Assembly (NCBI RefSeq): GCF_022213065.1
Contig: NZ_JAKLJA010000004.1
Location: 124,001 to 188,000 of the forward strand
Length of the DNA: 64,000 nucleotides
From: Paraburkholderia tagetis
GTDB lineage: Bacteria; Pseudomonadota; Gammaproteobacteria; Burkholderiales; Burkholderiaceae
Direction of reading: 5' to 3'
A program made the position numbers and the translations under genes. Within the stretch, counting starts at the first letter, position 1, and every line of letters begins with the position of its first letter. This document shows positions 56,729 through 64,000 of the stretch, piece after piece. Below the pieces are notes generated by a model. That model saw only the letters and a list, made by a program, of their open reading frames with translations. It did not search any database and was not told the DNA's origin.

Positions 56729-59700
56729 ATGCATTTGCTGCGCACCACGCCGGGCGGCTTCGTCGACGACACGCAGGGCGTCGTCCGCATCGACCAGCAG
56801 CCCGCCGAGATCGTCGTGCTCAGTTCCGCCGACACGACGCTCGCCTTGCTCGCGAGCGTCGTGTCGCGCCTGCCCGAAGGTTTCCCGAGCGTGCGGCTCG
56901 CGAACGTCACGTATCTGCGCCAGCCCGCCTCGGTGGACTTCTATGTCGACGATGTCTTGCAGCACGCGCGCGCGGTCGTGGTCGATCATCTGGGCGGCGA
57001 GACGTACTGGCCTTACGGCATCGAGCAAGTCGTCGCGCTCGCGGAAAAGCGCGGGCAACTGCTCGCGATGTTCTCGGGCGACTTGCAGGAAGACCCGAAC
57101 CTGATCGCGAAGAGCCGCGCGCAGCCCGAGTTCTGCCGTCTGCTGTGGCGCTATCTGCGCGAAGGCGGCGCGGCCAATGCCGAGGGTTTTTTGCGCGCGC
57201 TCGCGTGGCATGCGTTCAAGTGGGGCAGCGAGCCCGCGCCGCCCGTGGCGCTGCCCGCCGCCGCGCTGTATCACCCGCAGCGCGATATCGCGACCATCGA
57301 CGACTGGCGCGCGCGCTGGCAGCCGGGCGCGCCCGTGGTGGCGATCCTCTTCTACAAGGCGCATTTGCAGGCCGCCAATACGGCAGCATTCGATGCGCTC
57401 ATCGACGCGCTGGCCGAACGCGGCATGAATCCGCTGCCGCTCGCCATCACGTCGCTCAAGGACACGCTGAGCCGCGACGTGCTGGAGCGCCTCGCGGCGG
57501 AGCACGATGTCTCGCTCGTGCTCAACACCACGGCGTTTGCGGCCTCGTCGCTCGACGACCCCGAACCGCTCGCACTAGCCGGCGACGCGCCCGTGCTCCA
57601 GGTGATCCTGAGCGGCAGCAATCGCGCCGCCTGGATCGCGGACAATCACGGCCTCAATTCGCGCGACATCGCGATGCATATCGCGCTGCCCGAAGTCGAT
57701 GGCCGCGTGATCACGCGCGCGATCAGCTTCAAGGGGCTCGCGTATCACTGCAAGACGACGCAAGTCGATGTGGTGCGCTATCAGCCCGATGCGGAGCGCG
57801 TGGCGTTCGTCGCGGAACTCGCGCGGCGCTGGTGCAGGCTGCGCCAGGTGCCGAACGCGCAAAAGAAACTCGCCCTCGTGCTCGCGAACTACCCGATGAG
57901 CGAAGGGCGCATCGGCAACGGTGTGGGGCTCGATACGCCGGCATCGGTCGTGGGCATCTTGCGCATGCTGCGCGACGAAGGCTATGGCGTCGCCGATTTG
58001 CCCGAGGACGGCGAGGCGCTCATGCGCACGCTCACGCAGGGCGTGACCAACGACTCCGGCACGCGCGCGCTGCGTCCCGCGTGGCAGAGTCTCGCGCTCG
58101 ATGCTTACCGCAAGCGCTTTTCGCAATTGCCGGTGGAAGCGCAGAACGCGCTCATCGCGCGCTGGGGCGCGCCCGAGCAGGACCCCACGGTGCGCCGGGG
58201 CCGTTTCATGATCGCGGGCTGGCGCTGCGGCCAGGTGTTCGTCGGCATCCAGCCTTCGCGCTCGCGCGGCGACGACAGCTACGCCAATTATCACGACGCC
58301 GATCTGGTGCCGCCGCACGCGTATCTCGCGTTCTATTTCTGGCTGCGCGATACCTTCGGCATCGATGCGATCGCGCACGTCGGCAAGCACGGCAATCTCG
58401 AATGGCTGCCGGGCAAGAGCGTAGCGCTGGCCGATACCTGCTGGCCCGACATGGTGCTCGGGCCGCTGCCGCATCTGTATCCGTTCATCGTCAACGATCC
58501 AGGCGAGGGCAGTCAGGCCAAGCGGCGCGCGCAGGCTGTGATCGTCGATCACCTGATGCCGCCGCTCACGCGCGCGGAAAACTACGGGCCGCTACAAGAC
58601 CTCGAACGCCAGGTCGATGAGTATTACGAAGCATTGATGGTCGATCCGCGCCGCGCGAAGTTGCTGCGCAAGACCATTCTCGCGACGATCATCGAGCATC
58701 GCTTGCATGAGGAACTGAGCGTTGCGGCGCCGCAGGATCAGCAGGGCGAGGACGAGTTGCTGACGCGCGCCGATGCGTATCTGTGCGAGTTGAAAGAAGC
58801 GCAGATTCGCGATGGCCTGCACACCTTCGGTGTTTCGCCGCAAGGTGCGCAGCGGCGCGATACGCTGCTCGCGCTGGGCCGCTATCCGTGCGGCGACGGG
58901 CAGGGCGCAAACGCGGGGCTGATCGATGCGCTCGCGCGAGATTTCGGCATCGATCATCTGCTCGATCCCGCGAACGTCGACTGGGCTGCGCCGTGGACCG
59001 GACCGCGTCCCGAGCGACTCGCGGCGGTAAGCGACGCGCCGTGGCGCCATGCCGGCGACACGCGCGAGCGGCTCGAAGCGCTGGCATTGGCGCTGCTTGC
59101 GCATGTTTGCGCAAGCGAGTGCGCCGAACTCGACGAAGCCACGCCAGCGCTGCCGCACGCGGCGCGCGTCATCGCGCGCCTGCGCGACGACGTGCTGCCG
59201 CGCCTCGACGCCTGCGGCCCCGAGGAATTGCGCCAGCTGCGCCGTGGTCTCGAAGGCCGCTTCGTGCCGCCCGGCCCGAGCGGTGCGCCTTCGCGCGGCC
59301 GTCCCGACGTGCTGCCCACGGGGCGCAACTTCTATTCGGTGGACACGCGCGCCGTGCCCACGCAGGCGGCGTGGTCGCTCGGCATGAAGTCGGCGCAGCA
59401 ACTCATCGAGCGGCATCTCCAGGAGCACGGCGACTATCCGCGCGCGGTGGGGCTATCGGTGTGGGGCACGGCGACCATGCGCACCGGCGGGGACGACATT
59501 GCCCAGGCGCTCGCGCTGATCGGCGCGCGCCCGAAATGGGCGGCGGGCAGCCAGCGCGTGATCGACTTCGAGATCATGCCGGTGGAAGCGCTCGACCGTC
59601 CGCGCATCGATGTCACCTTGCGTGTTTCGGGCTTCTTTCGCGACGCGTTTCCCAACGTGATGCATCTGTTCGATGCCGCCGTGCAGGCCGTGGCCGAACT

Positions 59701-60523
59701 CGACGAGCCCGAGCATCTGAATCCGCTGCGCGCGCGTATCTTGCGCGAACGTGACACGCTCGTCGCTCAAGGCATGGACGCGGACGAAGCGCGCCGCCGC
59801 GCGGGCTGGCGCGTCTTCAGCGCGCGCCCGGGCGCGTATGGCGCGGGCCTGCAATCGATGATCGATCATCGGCAATGGCAGACCGATGAAGATCTCGCGC
59901 ACGCGTACCAGGCTTGGGGCGGCTATGCCTATACACAGAAGAGTGCCGGCGACGAGGCCCGCGATGTCTTCCGCACGCGCCTTGCCACGCTCGATGTCGT
60001 GCTCCAGAACCAGGACAACCGCGAGCACGATCTGCTCGACTCGAACGATTACTACCAGTTCCAGGGCGGCATGGCGGCAGCGGCACGGCACTTCTCGCAG
60101 GCCCAGCCGAGCCTCTATCACGCCGATCACAGCAATCCCGCCGCGCCGCGCATCCGGCCGCTGCATGAGGAGATCGCGCGCGTGGTCCGCTCGCGCGTGG
60201 TGAATCCGAAGTGGATCGAAGGCGTGAAGCGCCACGGCTACAAGGGCGCGGCGGAGATGGCGGCCACTGTCGATTATTTGTTCGGCTATGACGCGACGGC
60301 GCGCGTAGTAGGAGATCACCAGTACGCGCTGGTCGCGACCGCCTACGTGCACGACGACGACACGCGCGCCTTCTTGCAGCGCCACAACCCGCACGCCTTG
60401 CATGCGATCTGCGAACGGCTGGTCGAAGCGATGCAGCGCGGCCTGTGGCAACAGCCCGGCGAGCATCGCGCGCAACTCGAACACCATCTGCTCGAAGCCG
60501 AGCGGCACATGGAGGAATCCTGA
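56729..60523 (+). CDS. cobN: Cobaltochelatase subunit CobN
   Basis: 1264 residues, full length for CobN. Motifs of the CobN/BchH family: NTTAFAASSLDDPE, VLANYPMSEGRIGNGVGLDT, IAHVGKHGNLEWLPGKSVAL, NDPGEGSQAKRRAQAVIVDH, LPTGRNFYSVDTRAVPTQAA and GLSVWGTATMRTGGDDIAQA. It binds hydrogenobyrinic acid a,c-diamide and inserts Co(II) with the help of an AAA+ ATPase and a VWA protein. Here these are a ChlI-like and a VWA protein immediately downstream rather than CobS/CobT. Confidence 0.95.
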   Translation: MHLLRTTPGGFVDDTQGVVRIDQQPAEIVVLSSADTTLALLASVVSRLPEGFPSVRLANVTYLRQPASVDFYVDDVLQHARAVVVDHLGGETYWPYGIEQVVALAEKRGQLLAMFSGDLQEDPNLIAKSRAQPEFCRLLWRYLREGGAANAEGFLRALAWHAFKWGSEPAPPVALPAAALYHPQRDIATIDDWRARWQPGAPVVAILFYKAHLQAANTAAFDALIDALAERGMNPLPLAITSLKDTLSRDVLERLAAEHDVSLVLNTTAFAASSLDDPEPLALAGDAPVLQVILSGSNRAAWIADNHGLNSRDIAMHIALPEVDGRVITRAISFKGLAYHCKTTQVDVVRYQPDAERVAFVAELARRWCRLRQVPNAQKKLALVLANYPMSEGRIGNGVGLDTPASVVGILRMLRDEGYGVADLPEDGEALMRTLTQGVTNDSGTRALRPAWQSLALDAYRKRFSQLPVEAQNALIARWGAPEQDPTVRRGRFMIAGWRCGQVFVGIQPSRSRGDDSYANYHDADLVPPHAYLAFYFWLRDTFGIDAIAHVGKHGNLEWLPGKSVALADTCWPDMVLGPLPHLYPFIVNDPGEGSQAKRRAQAVIVDHLMPPLTRAENYGPLQDLERQVDEYYEALMVDPRRAKLLRKTILATIIEHRLHEELSVAAPQDQQGEDELLTRADAYLCELKEAQIRDGLHTFGVSPQGAQRRDTLLALGRYPCGDGQGANAGLIDALARDFGIDHLLDPANVDWAAPWTGPRPERLAAVSDAPWRHAGDTRERLEALALALLAHVCASECAELDEATPALPHAARVIARLRDDVLPRLDACGPEELRQLRRGLEGRFVPPGPSGAPSRGRPDVLPTGRNFYSVDTRAVPTQAAWSLGMKSAQQLIERHLQEHGDYPRAVGLSVWGTATMRTGGDDIAQALALIGARPKWAAGSQRVIDFEIMPVEALDRPRIDVTLRVSGFFRDAFPNVMHLFDAAVQAVAELDEPEHLNPLRARILRERDTLVAQGMDADEARRRAGWRVFSARPGAYGAGLQSMIDHRQWQTDEDLAHAYQAWGGYAYTQKSAGDEARDVFRTRLATLDVVLQNQDNREHDLLDSNDYYQFQGGMAAAARHFSQAQPSLYHADHSNPAAPRIRPLHEEIARVVRSRVVNPKWIEGVKRHGYKGAAEMAATVDYLFGYDATARVVGDHQYALVATAYVHDDDTRAFLQRHNPHALHAICERLVEAMQRGLWQQPGEHRAQLEHHLLEAERHMEES

Positions 60524-60525
60524 AC

Positions 60526-61587
60526 ATGAGCGAAGCGCGCATGCGTGCCGCATTTCCCTTTACGGCGCTGGTCGGCCAGGCGCCGTTGCAGCGCGCGCTT
60601 TTGCTCGCGGCCATCGATCCGGCGCTCGGCGGCGTGCTCGTGAGCGGCCCGCGCGGCACGGCGAAATCGACGGCGGCGCGCGCACTCGCCGCGCTGCTGC
60701 CCCACGGCGCATTCGTCACGCTGCCGCTTGGCGCGAGCGAGGAGAAACTGATCGGCTCGCTCGACCTTGAAGCGGCATTGCGCGAAAGTGCCGTGCGCTT
60801 CTCGCCGGGCCTGCTTGCGCGCGCGCACGGTGGCGTGCTCTACGTGGACGAAGTGAATCTGCTGTCCGATGCGCTCGTCGATGTACTGCTCGACGCGGCG
60901 GCGAGCGGCGTCAATACGGTCGAGCGCGATGGCGTTTCGCATACGCACGCGGCGCGCTTCGTGCTGGTGGGGACGATGAATCCCGAAGAGGGCGAGCTGC
61001 GCCCGCAGTTGCTGGACCGCTTCGGCTTGATGGTCGAGTTGAGCAATAGCTTCGACCTGGATGAACGCCAGCGCATCGTGAAGGCGCGGCTCGCGTTCGA
61101 TGCGGACCCGCTGGCGTTTTGCGCGGCCCACGAGGCGGCACAGCGCGAGCTGGCGCAGCGCATTGCCGCCGCACGAGGCGCGCTCGACGGGCTGGAGTGG
61201 AGCGACGCGGTGCACGAACGCGCGGCCCAATGGTGCGTGGAGGCTGCCGTCGACGGCATGCGCGCCGATCTGGTGATGCTGCGCGCAGCGCGCGCGCTGG
61301 CCGCGTTCGAAGGCGCGACGCAGGTGGCGCCCGATCACGTCGACCAGGTCGCCGAGGCGGTGCTGGCGCATCGGCGGCGCGTGATGCCGGATCAACCGCC
61401 CATGAGTGGTGGACGTAGCGAGCGCGGCGCGCCGCCCGAACCGCCCGAACCGGGGCCCGCATCGAACCGGGCATCGGCGGAACAATTGCAGTCCGAAGCA
61501 AATCCGGATTGGGGCGAACTGCCCGCCGAGCCGGTTGCCGCGCGGCACGTGAAAGGCGTGATTCCGCTGCCCGCAAAAAAACGCTGA
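60526..61587 (+). CDS. ChlI/BchI-like AAA+ ATPase (chelatase partner of CobN)
   Basis: 353 residues from ATG 60526 (GGAGG at 60511), 2 bp after the cobN stop. AAA+ motifs of magnesium chelatase I: VLVSGPRGTAKSTAARAL (Walker A), GGVLYVDEVNLLSDALVDVL (Walker B), FVLVGTMNPEEGELRPQLLD (sensor 1/Arg finger) and DRFGLMVELSNSFDLDERQR. The C-terminal ~70 residues are Pro/Glu-rich and resemble the acidic linker of ChlD. Together with the downstream VWA protein it probably substitutes for CobS/CobT in ATP-dependent cobalt insertion. Confidence 0.88.
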   Translation: MSEARMRAAFPFTALVGQAPLQRALLLAAIDPALGGVLVSGPRGTAKSTAARALAALLPHGAFVTLPLGASEEKLIGSLDLEAALRESAVRFSPGLLARAHGGVLYVDEVNLLSDALVDVLLDAAASGVNTVERDGVSHTHAARFVLVGTMNPEEGELRPQLLDRFGLMVELSNSFDLDERQRIVKARLAFDADPLAFCAAHEAAQRELAQRIAAARGALDGLEWSDAVHERAAQWCVEAAVDGMRADLVMLRAARALAAFEGATQVAPDHVDQVAEAVLAHRRRVMPDQPPMSGGRSERGAPPEPPEPGPASNRASAEQLQSEANPDWGELPAEPVAARHVKGVIPLPAKKR

Positions 61588-62261
61588 CCCGCCGGGCAAG
61601 GACCGCCGCTCAGGCACAGGGCGGCGCCCGGCGGCGTGAAGGTCCAGGGCGCGCATTCGTGCGCGTCATTCGCGATGCGGCGCCGGGCGCGCGCATCGCC
61701 TGGCTGCCTACGCTCGCCGCGAAGCGCGGCGCAGCACTGCGCGCGGAGCATTTGCGCTACAGGAAGCATGAAACCGGCACCGGAGCGCTGCATTGCTTCG
61801 TGCTCGATTGCTCGGCCTCGATGCTCGCGCATGGGCAGCTTGCGTTGGCGAAGGGGCTGTTGATCGCGCTGTTCGACCGGGCGCGCAGCGAGCGCGTGGA
61901 AGTGGCGCTAGTCTGCTTCGGTGGCGCGCGCGCCGAATTGCGATTTGGGCCTGCGGTGCCGCGCTGGTGGAATGAGCGCTGGCTCGAGCCGATCGGCGGC
62001 GGGGGCGGCACGCCGCTCGAAGCCGGCATGAGCCGTGCAGCGCAACTGCTCGAAAGCGCGGCGCGCCGCGACCCGGCGCGCGAGCGTCATCTCTGGCTCT
62101 TCAGCGATGGCCGCACGACGCAATGGCCGGCGCGCCCATGCCATGCGGACCGCGTGACCGTGATCGACTGCGAAACCGCAGCCGTGCGCGTGGGGCGCTG
62201 CCGCGCGCTCGCGCAGGCGTGGCAGGGCGAATGTGTCGAGGCCGAGGCGTTGCTCGTTTGA
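61509..62261 (+). CDS. VWA-domain protein (ChlD C-terminal-like)
   Basis: The frame is open from TTG 61509 (250 residues, overlapping the ATPase gene by 79 bp) or from GTG 61659 (200 residues). The start is unresolved. The VWA fold begins after AWLPTLAAKRGAALRAEHLR; the MIDAS motif is LDCSASM (DxSxS), with GGGGGTPLEAGMSRA for the conserved Thr and HLWLFSDGRTT. It corresponds to the integrin-like domain of ChlD/BchD and should bridge the ATPase ring to CobN. A short, separate VWA protein is unlike the long CobT. Confidence 0.82.
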   Translation: MGRTARRAGCRAARERRDSAARKKTLTRRARTAAQAQGGARRREGPGRAFVRVIRDAAPGARIAWLPTLAAKRGAALRAEHLRYRKHETGTGALHCFVLDCSASMLAHGQLALAKGLLIALFDRARSERVEVALVCFGGARAELRFGPAVPRWWNERWLEPIGGGGGTPLEAGMSRAAQLLESAARRDPARERHLWLFSDGRTTQWPARPCHADRVTVIDCETAAVRVGRCRALAQAWQGECVEAEALLV

Positions 62262-62312
62262 GCGCCTGAGCGTCTGTGGCACGCCCGTGCCGCGCCCGTC
62301 GCGATGCCAGCC

Positions 62313-63251
62313 TCAGCGGGCGCTGTTGCTCCAGTAGATCACGTCGTCGTGGCGGTCGAACACGTAGACTTTCATCGCCATCTGCTCGGCGCTCGTGAGG
62401 CGGTCCAGTTCGAGGCCGAGCGTGCATTGCGTCTGCGTGACGTCTTCGTGCTGCACATTGCGAATGACCGCGCTCGTTTCGATGGGCGTGTCGAGATTGC
62501 CTGAGCGCAGGCTGAAGGCGATGCGCAGCCGCTCGCCCACTTTGCCGAGCGCCCATGGCGCCATGAGCGAGAGCCCCAGCGCGCTGATCCCGCGCGCGAG
62601 CGCGACGCCCTGATAGCCTCCAGCGCCGATGCCGAAGCGCACCGGAAACGTTGCGCGCACGCGGATCGAATTGCGCTCGCGCAGCATGCGGATATTGGCG
62701 GGCTTCGAGAGCACGAGATAGCCGGACGGCGTCTGATGCATCGCGTGAAGCGTGCAGACGAAGCGATAGACGGCCTGGCTCGCGATCGCCACGACCTCCA
62801 CGTTTTCGCCGGGCGTGATTTCGATTGGGCGGCCATCCACATAGGGCAGCGTCGCGAAGATCGATTCGTTCGGCGCGATGCCGATCAGCTTGCACGGATG
62901 CATTGGCGCGCCGCTCGCGCCTTGTTGCGGACGCAGACCCATCAGCGCGCCGATGGAGAGGTGCAGGTCGCGCACGCCTGGCGCGGCTTCTTGCTCCTGC
63001 GGTTTTTCGTGCGCGGCTGAATCCTCGGGCGTTGCGCGGTCGCCGCGCTGCGGTGCGAAGTGCCGGAACAGGAAGTCGCGCTCCACCTCGCCCACGAGCG
63101 TTGCGCCGCGTTCGAGCAGCAGCGTGCCGTCATGGTCCACGAGGGGCCATGCGAGCGGCTGGCCGAGCGGAATATCCGCGGGCGTGAGCAACGCGGCGCC
63201 GGGTAGGGAGTCGGAGGCGGCGTGGGAGGCCGCAGCGAGAATGTCGTTCAT
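62313..63251 (-). CDS. YcgR-like flagellar brake protein with PilZ domain
   Basis: 312 residues. An N-terminal YcgR-type domain (SIGALMGLRPQQ; KLIGIAPNESIFATLPYVDG; ENVEVVAIASQAVYRFVCTL) is followed by PilZ from ~residue 200. The c-di-GMP RxxxR motif is present (RERNSIRVRATFP). The second motif, normally (D/N)xSxxG, reads GISALG, so the first position is Gly. Such proteins slow the flagellar motor or regulate exopolysaccharide when c-di-GMP is high; the altered motif may weaken binding. It interrupts the cobalamin cluster without obvious functional link. Confidence 0.85.
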   Translation of the reverse strand: MNDILAAASHAASDSLPGAALLTPADIPLGQPLAWPLVDHDGTLLLERGATLVGEVERDFLFRHFAPQRGDRATPEDSAAHEKPQEQEAAPGVRDLHLSIGALMGLRPQQGASGAPMHPCKLIGIAPNESIFATLPYVDGRPIEITPGENVEVVAIASQAVYRFVCTLHAMHQTPSGYLVLSKPANIRMLRERNSIRVRATFPVRFGIGAGGYQGVALARGISALGLSLMAPWALGKVGERLRIAFSLRSGNLDTPIETSAVIRNVQHEDVTQTQCTLGLELDRLTSAEQMAMKVYVFDRHDDVIYWSNSAR

Positions 63252-63333
63252 CGGCGCGCTCGACAGGGGTGACGGGACAAGATCACTGCGTTAACGGCGC
63301 GCACCGGAGAAAGTTGAATGAGGATGAAGCGCC

Positions 63334-63424
63334 AACCTCGGGCTCAACCTCGGGCTCAACCTCGGGCTCAACCTCGGGCTCAACCTCGGGCTCAACCTCG
63401 GGCTCAACCTCGGGCTCAACCTCG
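63334..63424. repeat. 12-bp tandem repeat (seven units) abutting the cobJ stop codon
   Basis: AACCTCGGGCTC occurs seven times without change (63334-63417), followed by a partial AACCTCG. The cobJ stop (TGA on the minus strand, 63416-63418) is formed by the first repeat. Perfect identity suggests recent expansion or strain-to-strain length variation. Confidence 0.95.
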
Positions 63425-64000
63425 CGCGTCACCGCCATCCGCATACCAGCGCGGCGTGTAGATCCACTCGCCGTCTTCGCTGCCGCCGCGCGAGAAGCCA
63501 CGCGTGGCCGACGACCCGACGATGACCATCGTGCGCATGTCCACCTCCGACGACTTCAGCGCGCCGAGCGTGGTCGCTCTGAGCGTTTCCCCCGGGCGTC
63601 CCACGTCGCGTCCGAGCACGACGCGGGTGCCGGGCGCGCGCACTTCGCGCACGACTTCCAGTGCACGGTCGAGTTGCCAGGGCCGCGCGCGCGAAATCGG
63701 GTTGTAGAACGCCATCACCAGATCGGCGAGCGCGGCGTGGCGCAGGCGTTTTTCGATCACGCTCCACGGCTTGAGGTTGTCCGAGAGCGAGAGCATGCAG
63801 AAGTCGTGGCCGAGCGGGGCGCCAGCCCGCGCCGCCGTGGCGAGCGCCGCCGAGACGCCGGGCACGATCGCGAGTTCCACGCGGTGCCAGTGCGGCTCAT
63901 GCGATGCTTCGAGCGCTTCGAGCACGGCGGCGGCCATCGCGAACACGCCGGGGTCGCCCGACGACACCACGGCCACGCGCCGCCCCGCGCTCGCGAGTTC
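63416..64000 (-). CDS. cobJ: Precorrin-3B C17-methyltransferase, C-terminal part (gene continues beyond window)
   Basis: The frame is open to the window end, so the N-terminus is missing. About 195 residues are visible: VAVVSSGDPGVFAMAAAVLE (SAM-binding GDPG), VPGVSAALATAARAGAPLGH, HDFCMLSLSDNLKPWSVIEK, VMAFYNPISRARPWQLDRAL and TMVIVGSSATRGF. These are characteristic of CobJ/CbiH, which methylates C17 and contracts the corrin ring. It ends in the 12-bp minisatellite. It presumably belongs to a further minus-strand cob operon outside the window. Confidence 0.93.
   Translation of the reverse strand, partial: ELASAGRRVAVVSSGDPGVFAMAAAVLEALEASHEPHWHRVELAIVPGVSAALATAARAGAPLGHDFCMLSLSDNLKPWSVIEKRLRHAALADLVMAFYNPISRARPWQLDRALEVVREVRAPGTRVVLGRDVGRPGETLRATTLGALKSSEVDMRTMVIVGSSATRGFSRGGSEDGEWIYTPRWYADGGDARG

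Noticed and set aside
61509..62261. Frameshift within a fused ChlI-ChlD gene
   Set aside because: Both reading frames are complete with family-specific ends, and separate ATPase and VWA genes after cobN are common, so overlap rather than mutation is the simpler reading.
63283..63501. A small protein rich in Glu-Pro-Glu-Val
   Set aside because: It is a translation of the 12-bp tandem repeat in a frame overlapping the cobJ end; no start signal.

Overview
The window is high-GC chromosomal or chromid DNA of a Burkholderia-type betaproteobacterium (Burkholderia, Paraburkholderia or Caballeronia). The grounds are the porin family (two genes ending in a C-terminal Phe), the many LysR, GntR and MarR-controlled aromatic catabolic clusters, the aerobic cobalamin genes and the codon bias. 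No rRNA, tRNA, CRISPR array or prophage was recognised. One complete IS3-family element is present, together with three copies of a large inverted-repeat element of about 550 bp.

Layout. 1-7941: the 3' end of a very large secreted or surface Ig/cadherin-like protein, followed by TolC, an RND/HlyD-type adaptor, repeat copy A, a GAF-HlyD adaptor and a PqqD-like/M50 site-2 protease/HlyD fusion; no ABC transporter is visible. 8168-9960: two small lipoproteins and an agmatinase remnant. 9941-18369: a nitrile/hydroxy-acid catabolic locus (nitrilase, two-subunit aconitase X, porin, MFS transporter, alpha/beta hydrolase, MarR regulator, sulfatase). Three of its transcription units carry the same composite palindromic operator. 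18422-24292: GntR regulator, FAH-family hydrolase, TfdB-like flavin hydroxylase, extradiol dioxygenase, DoxX and an isochorismatase-like hydrolase. 24433-31612: an AaeXAB-like aromatic-acid efflux system with its own outer-membrane factor, and two head-to-head LysR genes. 31668-33515: an IS3-family element inserted into the edge of repeat copy B.

33548-42161: a GntR/UTRA-regulated hydroquinone-type cluster (AMP ligase, citryl-CoA-lyase-like enzyme, PcpA/LinE/MhqO-like ring-cleavage dioxygenase, MhqD-like hydrolase, maleylacetate reductase, NIPSNAP protein, NTF2-like protein, porin). 42270-45824: repeat copy C, a BON protein, a proline-rich SH3 protein and one hypothetical gene. 46116-51520: an OmpR-type regulator, LysM/FecR protein and CHASE2 histidine kinase operon, then a lipoprotein. 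51661-64000: cobalamin biosynthesis (bluB, cobB, cobO and cobE on the minus strand; a cobalamin riboswitch, cobW, cobN, a ChlI-like ATPase and a VWA protein on the plus strand), a PilZ/YcgR-like protein, and the C-terminal part of cobJ running off the end.

The two ring-cleavage clusters, the nitrilase/AcnX locus and the aromatic-acid pump form an accessory catabolic island. It is punctuated by the repeat elements and by many short minisatellites that lie at or just beyond stop codons.
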